From Parelaphostrongylus tenuis (Eukaryota > Nematoda > Chromadorea > Rhabditida > Metastrongylidae), in contig JAHQIW010002124.1 of NCBI GenBank assembly GCA_019055375.1, positions 124,001 through 188,000 on the forward strand: 64,000 bases of DNA, given 5' to 3'. The notes beneath the pieces are model-generated. The model did not search any database. It was not told the origin of the DNA and saw only the letters and a list, made by a program, of their open reading frames with translations. Every line of letters begins with the position of its first letter. The stretch's first letter is position 1. The translations under genes were made by a program, and so were the position numbers. Below are positions 12,200 to 22,893 of this stretch, in pieces.

Positions 12200-12720
12200 A
12201 ATGCTGACTGGACTGGTGCGAGTCGCCTGTTCCATTGTCTTTCCTAATGAGCGAAGATGGGATCGCTATAATCTTTCTCCATGATATGTAAATTAGCGGA
12301 AAATTCTACGTCAGCCTTCTTCACCTCACAATCCCTTTCTCGGGCGACGAAATCTTCACCAAAGAAAAACCATCTGGATTCTCACCCCAGCTATACAAGT
12401 TGCGACAAAAAGTATGAACAAGTGCAGAGCTCCAAGACCCGATAAGAGCACTGCTGGGTTCCTCAGAGCTGGAGGCCATAACCTGAGTGTAATCTCTCAA
12501 AATACATCCTGCACAAGAAGAGTGACTGCAGTAATCTTCGTTACTACTACCCAGTATGCTTGTTTAGTGCACTCTACAAACTCTATACGAAAGTTAATCT
12601 TGTACGCTTGTCAAGGACAGCTTGTTGAACGAGCATGGTTTTGATAAGGATTTCCCTGCATGGGACTCATCCTAACCGTACCAGTCATTGCTGAGTTGAA
12701 AAAATTTTCTGTATTATCTT
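12200..12720 (+). mobile_element. RTE LINE fragment, lineage 2 (reverse transcriptase N-part)
   Basis: Broken frames give the conserved linker and first reverse-transcriptase blocks: LMSEDG near 12248, then KCRAPRPDKSTAGFLRAGGH (family KAPGPD...ADFLRAGGH) at 12417-12476. These are followed in another frame by PVCLFSALYKLYTKV (family RPICLLS.LYK.FTK) near 12545-12600 and EHGFDKDF (family EQAGFRKGF). There are at least two frameshifts and several stops. Dead copy, truncated at both ends. Confidence 0.82.
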
Positions 12721-14220
12721 TAATTTTGCATTAATTCTTGACAGTAGACCGTCAAATTCTATAAAGTTGTAGTTCACCGCTGTTAGAAAATGATAAGAGC
12801 TGAGGCAAAGGAGTGGAGCCTGGAAGTGTAAAAAGTGGGTCTGAGCTCACAAGAAACTATATAAACGCCTTTCATTCTTCTTTCTAACCCCTACCTGATA
12901 AACGACTATGAATGCAGCAGGTAAAAAATAATCGTTTTGAATAGTCTTATATATTTCTAAAGTTCACGTCCACTCTGCTTTCGTCGACTTTTATTGCACT
13001 CTGTTTATGAGCAAATTTCATTTCTCAGTTATGATAAGATATTCCTTACTAATATGGATTATATCATAGATTTCTATAATGACAAGTGATTCTGACAATA
13101 AGCTCGTCAAAATTTTATTCCATTAGTAGATAACTACACATGAAAGATTTTGGATGTTCCACTTCTTACTCTGACAAAATAGAAGAAAATCAAGAAATTT
13201 TCTTTAGTTTTTCCTATAAATGATGCTAGTGATACGAAAGATTTGAATTTATCTGATCTAAACACTTATCTATGCTGAGCAAAATGCTGTAATGAGAACT
13301 ATCCAAGATAACAGCTCTGATATGACCAAGGATTCTTCAAAGCGGTCACTTATATTTCGGGGAACTTATCAGTTTAACAACCTTTCATTAACTACTACCT
13401 CATTATGTAATGGGCTAGTTGAACAGTAATGTCTGATATATCACTATAGCAGCACTCGCAATCAAGGTCGCGACTTTGGTAAAAGGTCATGAACGGTCAC
13501 GTCTTTGAGATCTACTGTCTATTCCGACATGGGTTTGGATCATAAGTCACATACGATTACAGCGGGAACCTCTGCAGAGCGTATAGCGCAATGATTAAAT
13601 TTAGTACGAAATCTGTTTGATGGGTAGAAACAATGGTTTGACACATTTTTAGGTTTCCGAAAGTCATTATAAAGACGAGAAATTCATTTAGTCATATCAA
13701 AGAATTTCAATAGAGTCAAGTCTCCTTTTCGATGATCTGCATAAAGGAAACTGATCCAGTGAAATGATTACTGCAAAGCTTTTGGAACGATGACCGGAGG
13801 GTTAAAGTTTTCCTCATCCAACGAAATATCATTGATAATCTCTGACTGCTATCAACTAAGGTGATGACGGCAATTTTTGAAACGTATAAGTACTTCTATG
13901 TGACGAATGCTTACACTGCATTCGTGCTTTCGTCACATTCGTGTGAAAGTCTTGTGTTTTGGTAGTGACAATTTTTTCTGCGCTCTGAAACTGGAGCTTG
14001 TGACCTTTTCTATCTGAACGACACTCAAAATCTATGGACCCTTTGCTTCTTCCTATTCAGTCATTTAAGCTACAATCATACCCTTACACATTTCTGTTCA
14101 AAGAATACCATATGTTTTGGAGCCAATCATTCAAAGTGTTCATGAAACAATGCAAATTAGCAAAATATTTACATATTCTTTGATATGTAATTGTTTTCGC
14201 AGTGTTTTCAACCTTTTGGG
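12721..14220. other. Unassigned AT-rich DN A, no gene seen
   Basis: No exon or repeat family was recognised with confidence. Confidence 0.4.
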
Positions 14221-14224
14221 TACG

Positions 14225-15045
14225 ATAGATCACAACATTAGCCCTGCCCCGTTGCCGCTCGCGGCGGCGAGCAGTCCGTAGCTCCGGGTGATTCGTGATG
14301 CCAGCCATCGGGAAGAAGGTTAGTGGTTTGATCGCCTCCCCCCGACGCTTTACAGGAGTTTTTTTTTTTTTGTTGTCGATCAGTATCGAAGGTTCTTCTA
14401 TAGACGCAATTATTACAGCAAAAAAAGAGTTCAGTTGTTTAACATTTCAATATTTTCTGATTCGAAACCTAGATCCATGGAATAATAACGCATATTGAAA
14501 ATCATCTTTTTTTTGACCCCGACTGCGGTTTTATGATGTTTAGATAAATTCATGTAGCGTAGAAAGAGTGGCGTGCAAAAACGAGCGTCGGTGGTGCAAA
14601 GGTCTGGCACATGCTCCTGGAAAGAGTGTGATTTGGGTTCAAATCCCGGCTGACGCAAACGTTTTTGCTCACCACTCTACATCATTGGGTTTATCTAATA
14701 ACGCATATTGTCTGAACATAGTTCTTACAGAGTACCACTTTTTGGGAGGGAAATTATACAGAAGTGGGTGCAGTCAGTTTTGCGGAACCGGTGCGTTGGT
14801 TCTGTTATTACCTCATTAGTCTACATTTCGTATCAGAAAAAGTAAAATATTATGTAACTGGGCGTTTTTTTTTTGCTATAATAATTACCTTCAGAGCACA
14901 TCTTTATACGATTCGACACCAAACTATTGTGAAGCGTCGTGAGAGGGGATGGAGCTTCAACCTTTTTCCCGATGGCCGGCATCACCTAACACTGGGCGTT
15001 ACGGATTGCTAGTGACTTCGAGCGAGCAGGGCGAGGCCAGCGCTG
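14225..15045. mobile_element. Element bounded by about 120-bp inverted repeats
   Basis: The left stretch 14225-14365 (gcgagcagtccgtagc, gatgccagccatcgggaag, gacgctttac) is the inverted complement of the right stretch 14930-15045 (gaagcgtc, cccgatggccggcatc, ttacggattgc, cgagcgagcaggg). The arms are GC-rich and distinct from the AT-rich interior. A family-1 SINE sits inside at about 14580-14690. The element ends about 50 bp before the ATG of the deaminase gene, so its right arm may overlap that promoter region. Confidence 0.65.
14580..14695 (+). repeat. tRNA-derived SINE, family 1 (well preserved)
   Basis: Box A-like gtggtgcaaaggtctgg and box B-like gggttcaaatcccggc are close to consensus, followed by the family tail ctgacgcaaacgtttttgct and caccactctacat. 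It lies nested inside the inverted-repeat element at 14225-15045. Confidence 0.85.
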
Positions 15046-15097
15046 TGGCCGCCGCACCCAAAGGGTCAAAATGATTTATAGAAATTGAATTGTCAAA

Positions 15098-18000
15098 ATG
15101 TATAGTTTCTTAGACCATGAACACATGAAATTAGCAGTGAAGGAGGCATGTGACGGAGTGAATTTGGGCGATGGTGGTCCATTTGGGGCAGCTATTGTTC
15201 GTGACGGAAATGTCATCGCTACCGGGCACAACATGGTGTGTTCATCTTCTTTGCAATCTGTAAAGCTGTTCTTTTCAAAATGTTCATATACTACTTTGAT
15301 ACCAAAATCATTATCACCATCGTCACTATTGGTAAATGTCGCAGTAATATTAGAAATTGAGAAAACTTAGAAACTCTGAACAGTTTCTTCAATTCTGATG
15401 CTCTTGTTGGTTTATTGAGCAATACTTGAGAAAAATGACATGATCGGATTTTGGTGTGAGCAAGTGGTGACACTATTCGTTTGGATCAAAAAACATATAT
15501 ATCAACCAGAAGTTTTGATTACGGAAATAACCCAGAAACTAGAGTTAGGTTCCACTTGGTTATAAACTACTCTAGTTCTAGGTATTGATTGTTTTGTTGT
15601 GCAGCTTCGCATTTTCGCATTATAAGTCTCAGATCAAGAGGATCATGAAGATAAGTGAAATTAGCGAAATGGTGATTCTTCAAAATTTCCAAAACTGGAA
15701 AGGAGTATCTTTCTAATATAAAGCGTCCTACGCCCTTGGAGCCGGGTAACGCACTTGATTCTATAAAGTACTGTAGGATTTCCAAACCGACGCGAAACTG
15801 GTAATCGTAATAGTGCTAGTAATGGTATCGGCATATTCTGCTGGATAATACGCCGGCTCCAGAAGATAGGCTTATGATATTCACACATATTGGTAATGAT
15901 GCCGAGTTTAATGGAAAGTCGATCTATAGAATTATTATAATATTGTAGAATTCGTAGAATGAATTCTACGCATATAGAATGACTTAAGGTAATCTACTAA
16001 AATGTCACGCAAATCCTACTATTCTCTCAAACAATTCTCTTACTATATTGCTTCCTTTAGAAAAAAGTTTGGTGGTGGTTAGGCGTGAGACCAAATACGT
16101 AACTGCTTACATATTGTAACTCATGATTTACCCTGCAACTTCCCTCACCCTTCATCCAGTTTGCAATCAACTGTTCAACTCTTCTAAGTGCTAGTTGTTG
16201 TCATGGCTGTAACCTTTGATTTTATCACGGTTTTTTGGATATACCAATAATGATATATCTTTCGCTGGCTTGTAGAAACGAATGAAAAAATGGCTTGTCA
16301 TGCTGCATTCCACGCATTCAATTATAATGATATTAATTTGGAAGATAGAAAGATTTATATAAATGCTGACGAGCCTACGTACTAAAAAAATATTCGATAG
16401 ATTAAGCGCATACAACGCAAAGGTTACAATTGCCCCGCATTATATACGTGGTGTTTGGTTCAACACCGCTTCTCAAACTCATTGAGTCTCCCATTCATCG
16501 GAGTCAATAGCCTGATACCAGGCGTGTCTGAGATGATAGCAGCACTGAATTTATATATCAGTAGCCCATCACAGGTCACTGTAAAGGCTAAATATGTGCT
16601 CATTAACTTCTAGCGGTACTAAGTCCAGTGCATGGTGCATGCCTGAGGAATCAACTAATGCCAAGAACTTCATCGTTTCTTGATATTTGATCTATCTGTT
16701 GCCGACGTGAAGAAGGATTTAAAAGACATGTGATACGAAAGGAATGTTGAAGTTTTTCAAGAGCAAGTAATCTTGAAATCTATGCAGTACTGTGAAGCAT
16801 GAAGATGATGGCATCATTGTTCGAAACGAGGATAAATAATGGCAGCGTTTTGTTGGAAGGACATTTTTAAAATAAACAGAAACGAATGCTAGTGCATTTT
16901 CAACAACTTTCAATTCATTATGTTCCATTTACGTGGCGTGATGTCACACTCTCTAGAGCTCCCAGCACTATCTTCATTCCATTCGCTTAATTCAACCATC
17001 GTTTACAAAGCTCTTCGGATGTGGGCTTGATTGCTGTGTGAGCATTTGTGGTTTTCATGAATATCGTTGGATCCAGGTCCAGCTGATCATTCCTAAAATA
17101 GTGGAATAGCCAAGTCAATACTTTCAAATGTCATTAACCATGTGCATGGGAAAATAGATTGACGTGAACGGGATCAAACTATGCGAGCATTTGCCCTGGA
17201 TCGCATCAATTTTACTGTGCGCGTGCCAGTGCTTCTAGCATTTGATTCATCTCCTCGTTTGCACGAGAAATTTATTTTTTTCACGAATGCCGCAAAATAC
17301 AGATCGAGCACGTCTTCTAGCATAGTCGAGGAGAACCAGGCTGGTGCGTTTTCGTTCGTTATTGATTGCCGCAGAGTGTTGGGGCAGTGGGAGATCGATC
17401 CCACGTTGAGCCAAGCCCAGCATTACTAGCCACTCGGTCGCTGACCCGCAAACGGTATCGTTTGTGTTTTATAGTCTACCAATTGTTTGTGTAAATGAAG
17501 AGGAAAATTCGCGTAGTAGTGGTAATCATTGAGAATGGATAGTCTCACGCAAGCGAAGAGTGGCCGATTGTCGAAAAAAAAAAACCTGTCAGCAACATGC
17601 ATCGTCATCAATGTAGTAGAGTGATTTGGCACTTTAGTGATCCGTGTCTTCATAGAGTTTTTTTTTCACTGTGCGGACCTCAGTAAAAAATAACATTCAA
17701 TTTGTATTTTCATCTTCTTCTTGAACGTCATAGAATACTGGCTGGACACATCTCCTTGCAATCGCAATTTCGAGAAAAGTTGGTTGTCGCTTTCCATTGG
17801 GATTCGTTGTTGACTACCGGAAAATGCTGGGAGTGGTGTTTGGCCTCACCTTCTCCGCGACGAGTATCACAACCATAAGGCCACTGCGGCCTCTCGAGCC
17901 GCGAAGCAGTTCAGTTTAAAGAAGTGATACCTTTTTTTCTTAAAAAAGCCGATTTTTTTCTAGCTTCAATCTGCTGAAGTGTTTCTTCATATAGGGTCGT

Positions 18001-18492
18001 TTCAGGTTTTGGTGACGAATGATCCGACAATGCATGCTGAGGTGGTCGCGATCAGAAACGCTTGCAAGAAAATCGGTACGTACATGCATGGCTTGAAACG
18101 TATTAGGCTGTAAACAACGATCCTACTCAAGTTACTTCCTTGGTTCTCCTGGTCGACAAAACGTTTGTGAAGGATATCTGTCATAGTACAGGAACAAGTT
18201 ACGACAAATTATTTATCGACTTGTAGTTTCGACAGTAAAAAACACTGTATTAATCCGTTAGAGTTTGTAGCATTTAGTATTCTTTGGACAGGAAACAAAA
18301 AAAGGCTCTGCGAGTCTATGGACCAAACAGCTACAAACTTCTTTCCATTTCTACTATGAGTAATCATATTCTCAAGCAAGTTTTGAACTACGTAATGAGA
18401 ATGTGAAGTAGTGGTGCCTTAGTGTACTATTGCTTTCATTTCTTCCTGCTCTTTTTTTCTTGCTTTTCTTTCAGATGCTTGCTACTCAATTA
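15098..18492 (+). CDS. Guanine deaminase-type nucleoside deaminase, partial (exons 1-3)
   Basis: Three exons with matching phases. Exon 1 is 15098-15235, beginning MYSFLDHEHMKLAVKEA and ending ATGHNM before a gt donor. Exon 2 is 18006-18075, after a tttcag-like acceptor, and encodes VLVTNDPTMHAEVVAIRNA. Exon 3 is an 18-nt microexon, 18475-18492, between tttctttcag and gtaagt, adding DACYSI. The order matches cytidine-deaminase-fold guanine deaminases (GuaD): an N-terminal helix, GGPFGA.IV.DG, GHN, NDPT.HAE, then IRNACKK. HAE gives the first zinc ligand (His) and the catalytic Glu. The expected next block with PCxxC, the other two zinc ligands, was not found before the NUF2 gene, so the gene is either broken or has a distant or unrecognised exon. 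By family it would deaminate guanine to xanthine in the cytosol. Introns: 2.77 kb, holding two SINE relics, and 0.40 kb. Confidence 0.75.
15900..17170. other. Part of deaminase intron 1, unassigned
   Basis: AT-rich DNA between the first and second deaminase exons. No coding exon or repeat family recognised. Confidence 0.4.
17180..17445 (-). repeat. tRNA-Ser-like SINE
   Basis: Read on the minus strand the head is gcgaccgagtggctagtaat ... gtgggatcgatctccc, a box A/box B arrangement like a serine tRNA. The tail ends in gcgcacagtaaaattgatgc. The complementary open frames on both strands are repeat translation. It lies within intron 1 of the deaminase. Confidence 0.65.
17690..17905 (-). repeat. 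SINE relic of the tRNA-Ser-like family
   Basis: The plus-strand words ttcttcttgaacgtcataga, atactggctggac and gcaatcgcaatttcgag align with 52350-52410 and 32050-32110 (ttgaatgacgtagaatactgg, cgtccgtagaatactgttgg). Same family and orientation as 17180-17445. Confidence 0.6.
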
Positions 18493-18794
18493 GTAAGTAA
18501 TATGTTTTGTTGTGGAACTGCACCTTAAATGATGCAATATATTAAAGAGTAGCGAAATAATTGGATAAGATGGTTCTAGAAGAAGCTTCAAGAGTTTGTC
18601 GTTATTCGTAATTCACCGCCTTATTCTCGATTTTCGATATAGCCGAGCTGAGACTTTTGTAGGCATTCGGTTGATTTATTGCAAGCTGTCTAGAGAGTAG
18701 ACCAAATGAACGCTTTGCTTATCACTCTGCTTCTGATATTCTCAAGATCAACCATTGATCAGCTTTGGCATGGTTGAAATAAATTAGCGTTGGT

Positions 18795-19160
18795 CGTGTT
18801 AAGCAGATCCGGTTGTTAATAATAGTGTTTCTTTAGTACATAGTAGTACAGTACGATGAAGTAATGTGTCTGACGTTTCGACGTGTTTCGCCTTCTTCAG
18901 TGTCGCTAAGCTGCTTTTCAAGCCTTTTATTCAATCATTGGTGACAAGCAGCTTAGAGTTTTGCATGGATAAGATGTGCAAGTCTCTGAACGGCTTGTCA
19001 CCAAGGAATAATCAGGAGATCCAAAACACTACAAAACTGCGCTGAAGAAGGCGAAACTCGTCGAAGCGTCAGCCTTACTACTTTCAATGTACGGTACTGT
19101 TATGTACTTCATAAACACTATTATTCAAATGCTTTGAGTCTGCTTAACAAAATCAACATT
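18795..19160. mobile_element. MITE with about 110-bp terminal inverted repeats
   Basis: The left arm (gttaagcag, aataatagtgtttctttagt, gtacagtac, ctgacgtttcgacg, tttcgccttcttcag) is the inverted complement of the right arm (ctgaagaaggcgaaactcg, cgaagcgtcag, gtacggtactg, aacactattattcaaat, ctgcttaac). The interior contains tcattggtgacaagcagctt and its partial complement. No transposase is encoded. A related arm occurs at 48330-48395. It lies just 3' of deaminase exon 3. Confidence 0.85.
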
Positions 19161-19980
19161 GTCAAATCATCAAATCAAAATCAACATCAAATCATAACAA
19201 AAATCAACAAGTCAACAATAAAAACACTCGAAAATAAAACGTTTGATTTATGTTACTCATGTTTGCGTAAAGTTTCAAGTTAATATTTGAGAAGGAATAT
19301 GTAAAATATTAGCAGGTAACTTCCTAAAAACGGCGAGCATCTGGAGTAGTGCAGATAGGGAACAGACTCGGCATTGGCCCGTTGAATGATTACCCAGGAA
19401 TTGTACAGATACATGGGTTAACTTGATGCTCATGTTAGCCTATCAAATTGAAATGTATTGACGAATTCGCAGCCGACGATTGTCATACTACGAAAGGTGA
19501 ATATGAATGTACTTCATAGATGACGTTGTTAAGTTTACATGTCTCAACGACGGTGACAACAGTCCGATATGAGCACTTGTAATGGCGAGAACTGTTAGAA
19601 TGAGAGTATTATGAGGGGTTCCTCACAAGTCTTTCACAGTAACGCACTTGCAAGGATGCGAGTAACAGAGTTGTTAGAGGTGCCTACCGTACAAACTAGT
19701 TTGCATTATAGTTCACTCAACACTGTGGGCTCCCCAAGTATTCCTTTGCAGTCGATAATTCAATTATAGAAAAGTCGAAAAAATTCTCCTCAAAATCAAA
19801 TTGTGTAGGTCGCTAGAACACACCTCATTTGCGTATGAACACTTTTTCTACCACTCAGTTTCACTATATTATCATGACAGGTAATTCAGAGCAATCACCA
19901 TACCCCCATCAGCAATTCACTTTTCATCAAGGTTGAAAGCACCCTCCACCACCTTTTTCTCGAGAGCTTTTTAGACAGCA
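19161..19980. other. Unassigned, no gene seen
   Basis: Begins with a low-complexity run of caaaatcaaca-like words (about 19148-19220). No exon recognised. Confidence 0.4.
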
Positions 19981-19984
19981 AGAT

Positions 19985-20225
19985 ACAAAAGTCATTACTG
20001 ATTATATTTCTCAAAATGTCAAGCCAGGAAGGCCATCGACCAGATGGTCTCATTTTTTTACAATAAGCGTAAAAGGAAGATATGATGTTCAGCAAATCCT
20101 TACAGGAAGAAGGATCCACTGGGTTTACTAAGCGATAGGGAAACATGGAAGTTTCATCGATGCCCGCTCAAGTCACTCAATAAGCATCGCGACAAGTGAT
20201 ACAGGTCGCAGGTGATACGAATCAT
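19985..20225 (+). mobile_element. RTE LINE 3'-end relic
   Basis: Broken frames read DVKPGRPSTRWSHFF-like residues, then GRYDVQQILTGRRIHWV, equivalent to GRP..RWSDFF, ERYDAQR and RR.HWATL of the intact C-terminus. The 3' tail repeats gtgatac-type words as at 25415-25440. Dead copy. Confidence 0.72.
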
Positions 20226-22890
20226 AAATAATTGCAGTATACATCACACGAATTTTTTTTCTGTTGTGTAAAAAAGTGTAACATGTGATCATGGGATTAA
20301 CACTGACACACTGAACGTGTTAATGAGTAAGGCATTACTGTAATGCTCAAGGGATAAGCTGTTGGTTCAGTCTTACACTAGACGACCATCAATACTGCAC
20401 AGGACTTCAGCTGTCGGCCAATTTAGACTAAATGGCAATGCATCAGGCGGCACTAGTTTGGTACATTGGTGGCCCACCGCCAAATAGGCCTTCAATCATC
20501 TCTAATGATGCTTGATGAGTTAGAATGTTTAGCGCATTCCTTGAGAACTAGATAACACTAAAACTTTGTACTTTTCATATTTTTATAAGGCATATTATAA
20601 CTGTTGCGCTAATGTGTATTTTCGGCACCTTCCTAAGACAGGTAGTCACTCGCTCTTTGACATTAGAAAATAAACAACAGATGCTTCTGGGATCAGCTGG
20701 ATTCTTGCGAAGCACATGATGTAGCAAATGCCTGTGATTACGATATGATAACGCATTGTGCACAACTGTTCCAGAATCTAACAGCATCGACCAGCATTCA
20801 ACAACGTGCAGAAGTTCAAAACTTCTCATGCAACAAATTCCTCGTTGGCATTTTGTCAACTTGGAGCATTGTGCAGAGCGACACCATTTCTAACCCAGCA
20901 CAACGATCCATTCGCATTTGTCGAAGCTTAGGCTTCTATATACTGCTGCAACGAAAGAAGCAAGTCTATAAACTTCGTAAGCCACCAAGCGATATCATAC
21001 TTCTCGGAAGATCGAAGTAAAATGAAGAGGGTGTATACAGTCAGAATTATCAACGGTGCCGAACCGTAGCACATATAGACACTCCTGAGGTCAGGCTTTG
21101 CAGAAGAAGAAAGTAAAGCTATTCTGATTTTTGGTCAACCAGCCACAGAAGGAGAATAGGATTTACCCTCATTCAGCTGAGTTTCATCGTGATCTGTGGG
21201 ACGATACGTGATGTCGATCTGTTGCATACGTGTCAGTATAAAATCCCCTTGAGACCTATCATTATGGCATATTTGGGCATTGTAGATAAGGACTTGCTAA
21301 TTAACACCATAACGGCTCTATTCCAGTGCGTTCTTTCCAACTCACTACAATATTCATTAGTACAGTTCTTTGAAAAGGCTATGACAGAGACAGTTGATTA
21401 GGGGAGCAGACAAAAGAGGCGCCAGAGATTGCATTTATATACTGTCAAACTGTTCTGTATAAAACAATAACTTCGTCTATCAAAGTTCATCCATTACTTC
21501 ATCTTAATTTAGAAATACAAGGTCAAAGATGGGAACCACGCCTCACTCACACGAGCGGTCACTTCGAGCGCCACTGACCAAGTCGAGTGTATCCTCCTCT
21601 TACAGTATCCATCTTTTTTTGAGATACAGTCATTTTTTGGCGGTCAAGTTCACGTTCATTATTGCCACTTCTTTGAAGCAGAAGAAAACTGAGGTGATAA
21701 TCTACACGCCAATTACGGGTCCATGTCCTGACGTATTCTTTAACAGCGCCACGACGTCCAGGTAAATCAAGTACACTTAACCCCAAAAGTGCAGAGATAA
21801 GAGTAAATTCTGGAGCTAGAGGTGGCTAAAACACCAAGTTGACTAGAACAGCAGAGAGAAAGGAAGGGCGAAAGCCCTGATGATATTGAACGGTGAGATG
21901 GAGGATGAACTTATCGCAGGATCGGATCTAATTGAGGTTATGAAATTCTTGTATCAGAACTCTTGTAATTATATTTCACACCGCACTCTGCCATAAAATA
22001 AAAATTAGGCACTGAACAAAACCTAGGCCGTACCTACACTAATTCGCATTCAATCGTTGTATATTCTTGAAACTGGTAGAACATTTGGCAGCCAACCACT
22101 GCTCAAATCCACTCCAAGTTGGTTTTTTTTTTTAAAAAACTCCCAAAAGATTACTAAAATTAAGCAAGGCTTAAAAAATAGTCGATTTGAAGTGTTTGTA
22201 TATATACTGGTGTTTGGCCGTAAGCGAAGCAAATGACATTCGACAATCTGTGACTCTCAAAAAAAAACTCCACTGTATTCTTACACCGTAAGGTGAGATT
22301 AAATAGTTCGGTGTCGACTCTTCCATATAGGATGTATATCCCCGAGAAATCCACTGATCCGAAAAGGCATCGTGCTATTGATGAAGATGGAAGGCCGAAA
22401 CAAGTGTCTGGCACTTCATATGTGCCACAGCGGACCCAATGAAAGGCTTAAAACCTATGCTATCACGATATTATCAAAGTTTCGGGACATTTTGTATGTA
22501 AATAGACTCATTCACATTTGATTAGATCGTGTAGTGATATTAACGCACATGTTGGAAAATCCATCAGTTTTTCCCGCCTCAGTTAAAGTAATCCAAAATC
22601 TACATCCATCCTAGAATTTTACATATTACGCAAAAACAGTGGCAGTTCTCAAGAAATTTTCCGATTCCATAAATTGTGCATATTCATAGGCAAAGTCAGG
22701 GAGCTGAAGGTGTGTTTTCCCGTCGAAAGCTACAAATTTTCAGTGGGCTCAAACAAGTGGGAAATGTAAGCCTTATCAAAAAGAGTATTAACATATCATG
22801 AAAGAGAAATAAATGATCATGAATGAAAGGAACAGACTTTACAACGTTCACATTGCATACAAATTTCGTAATTCCACATCTACACTTTGA
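20226..22890. other. Unassigned stretch, no gene recognised
   Basis: Several 60-95 codon open frames occur (for example around 20575-21020 and 21529-21786) but none has family motifs, coiled-coil character or good splice signals. It may hide unrecognised exons or repeats. Confidence 0.35.
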
Positions 22891-22893
22891 TTT

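Noticed and set aside
14580..14660. tRNA gene
   Set aside because: Box A and box B are present, but the acceptor-stem halves do not pair and the sequence recurs as a SINE with a common tail.
20575..21020. Opposed open frames of 91-94 codons
   Set aside because: No recognisable motif, no consistent splice signals, and both strands open. Possibly an old element, not supportable.
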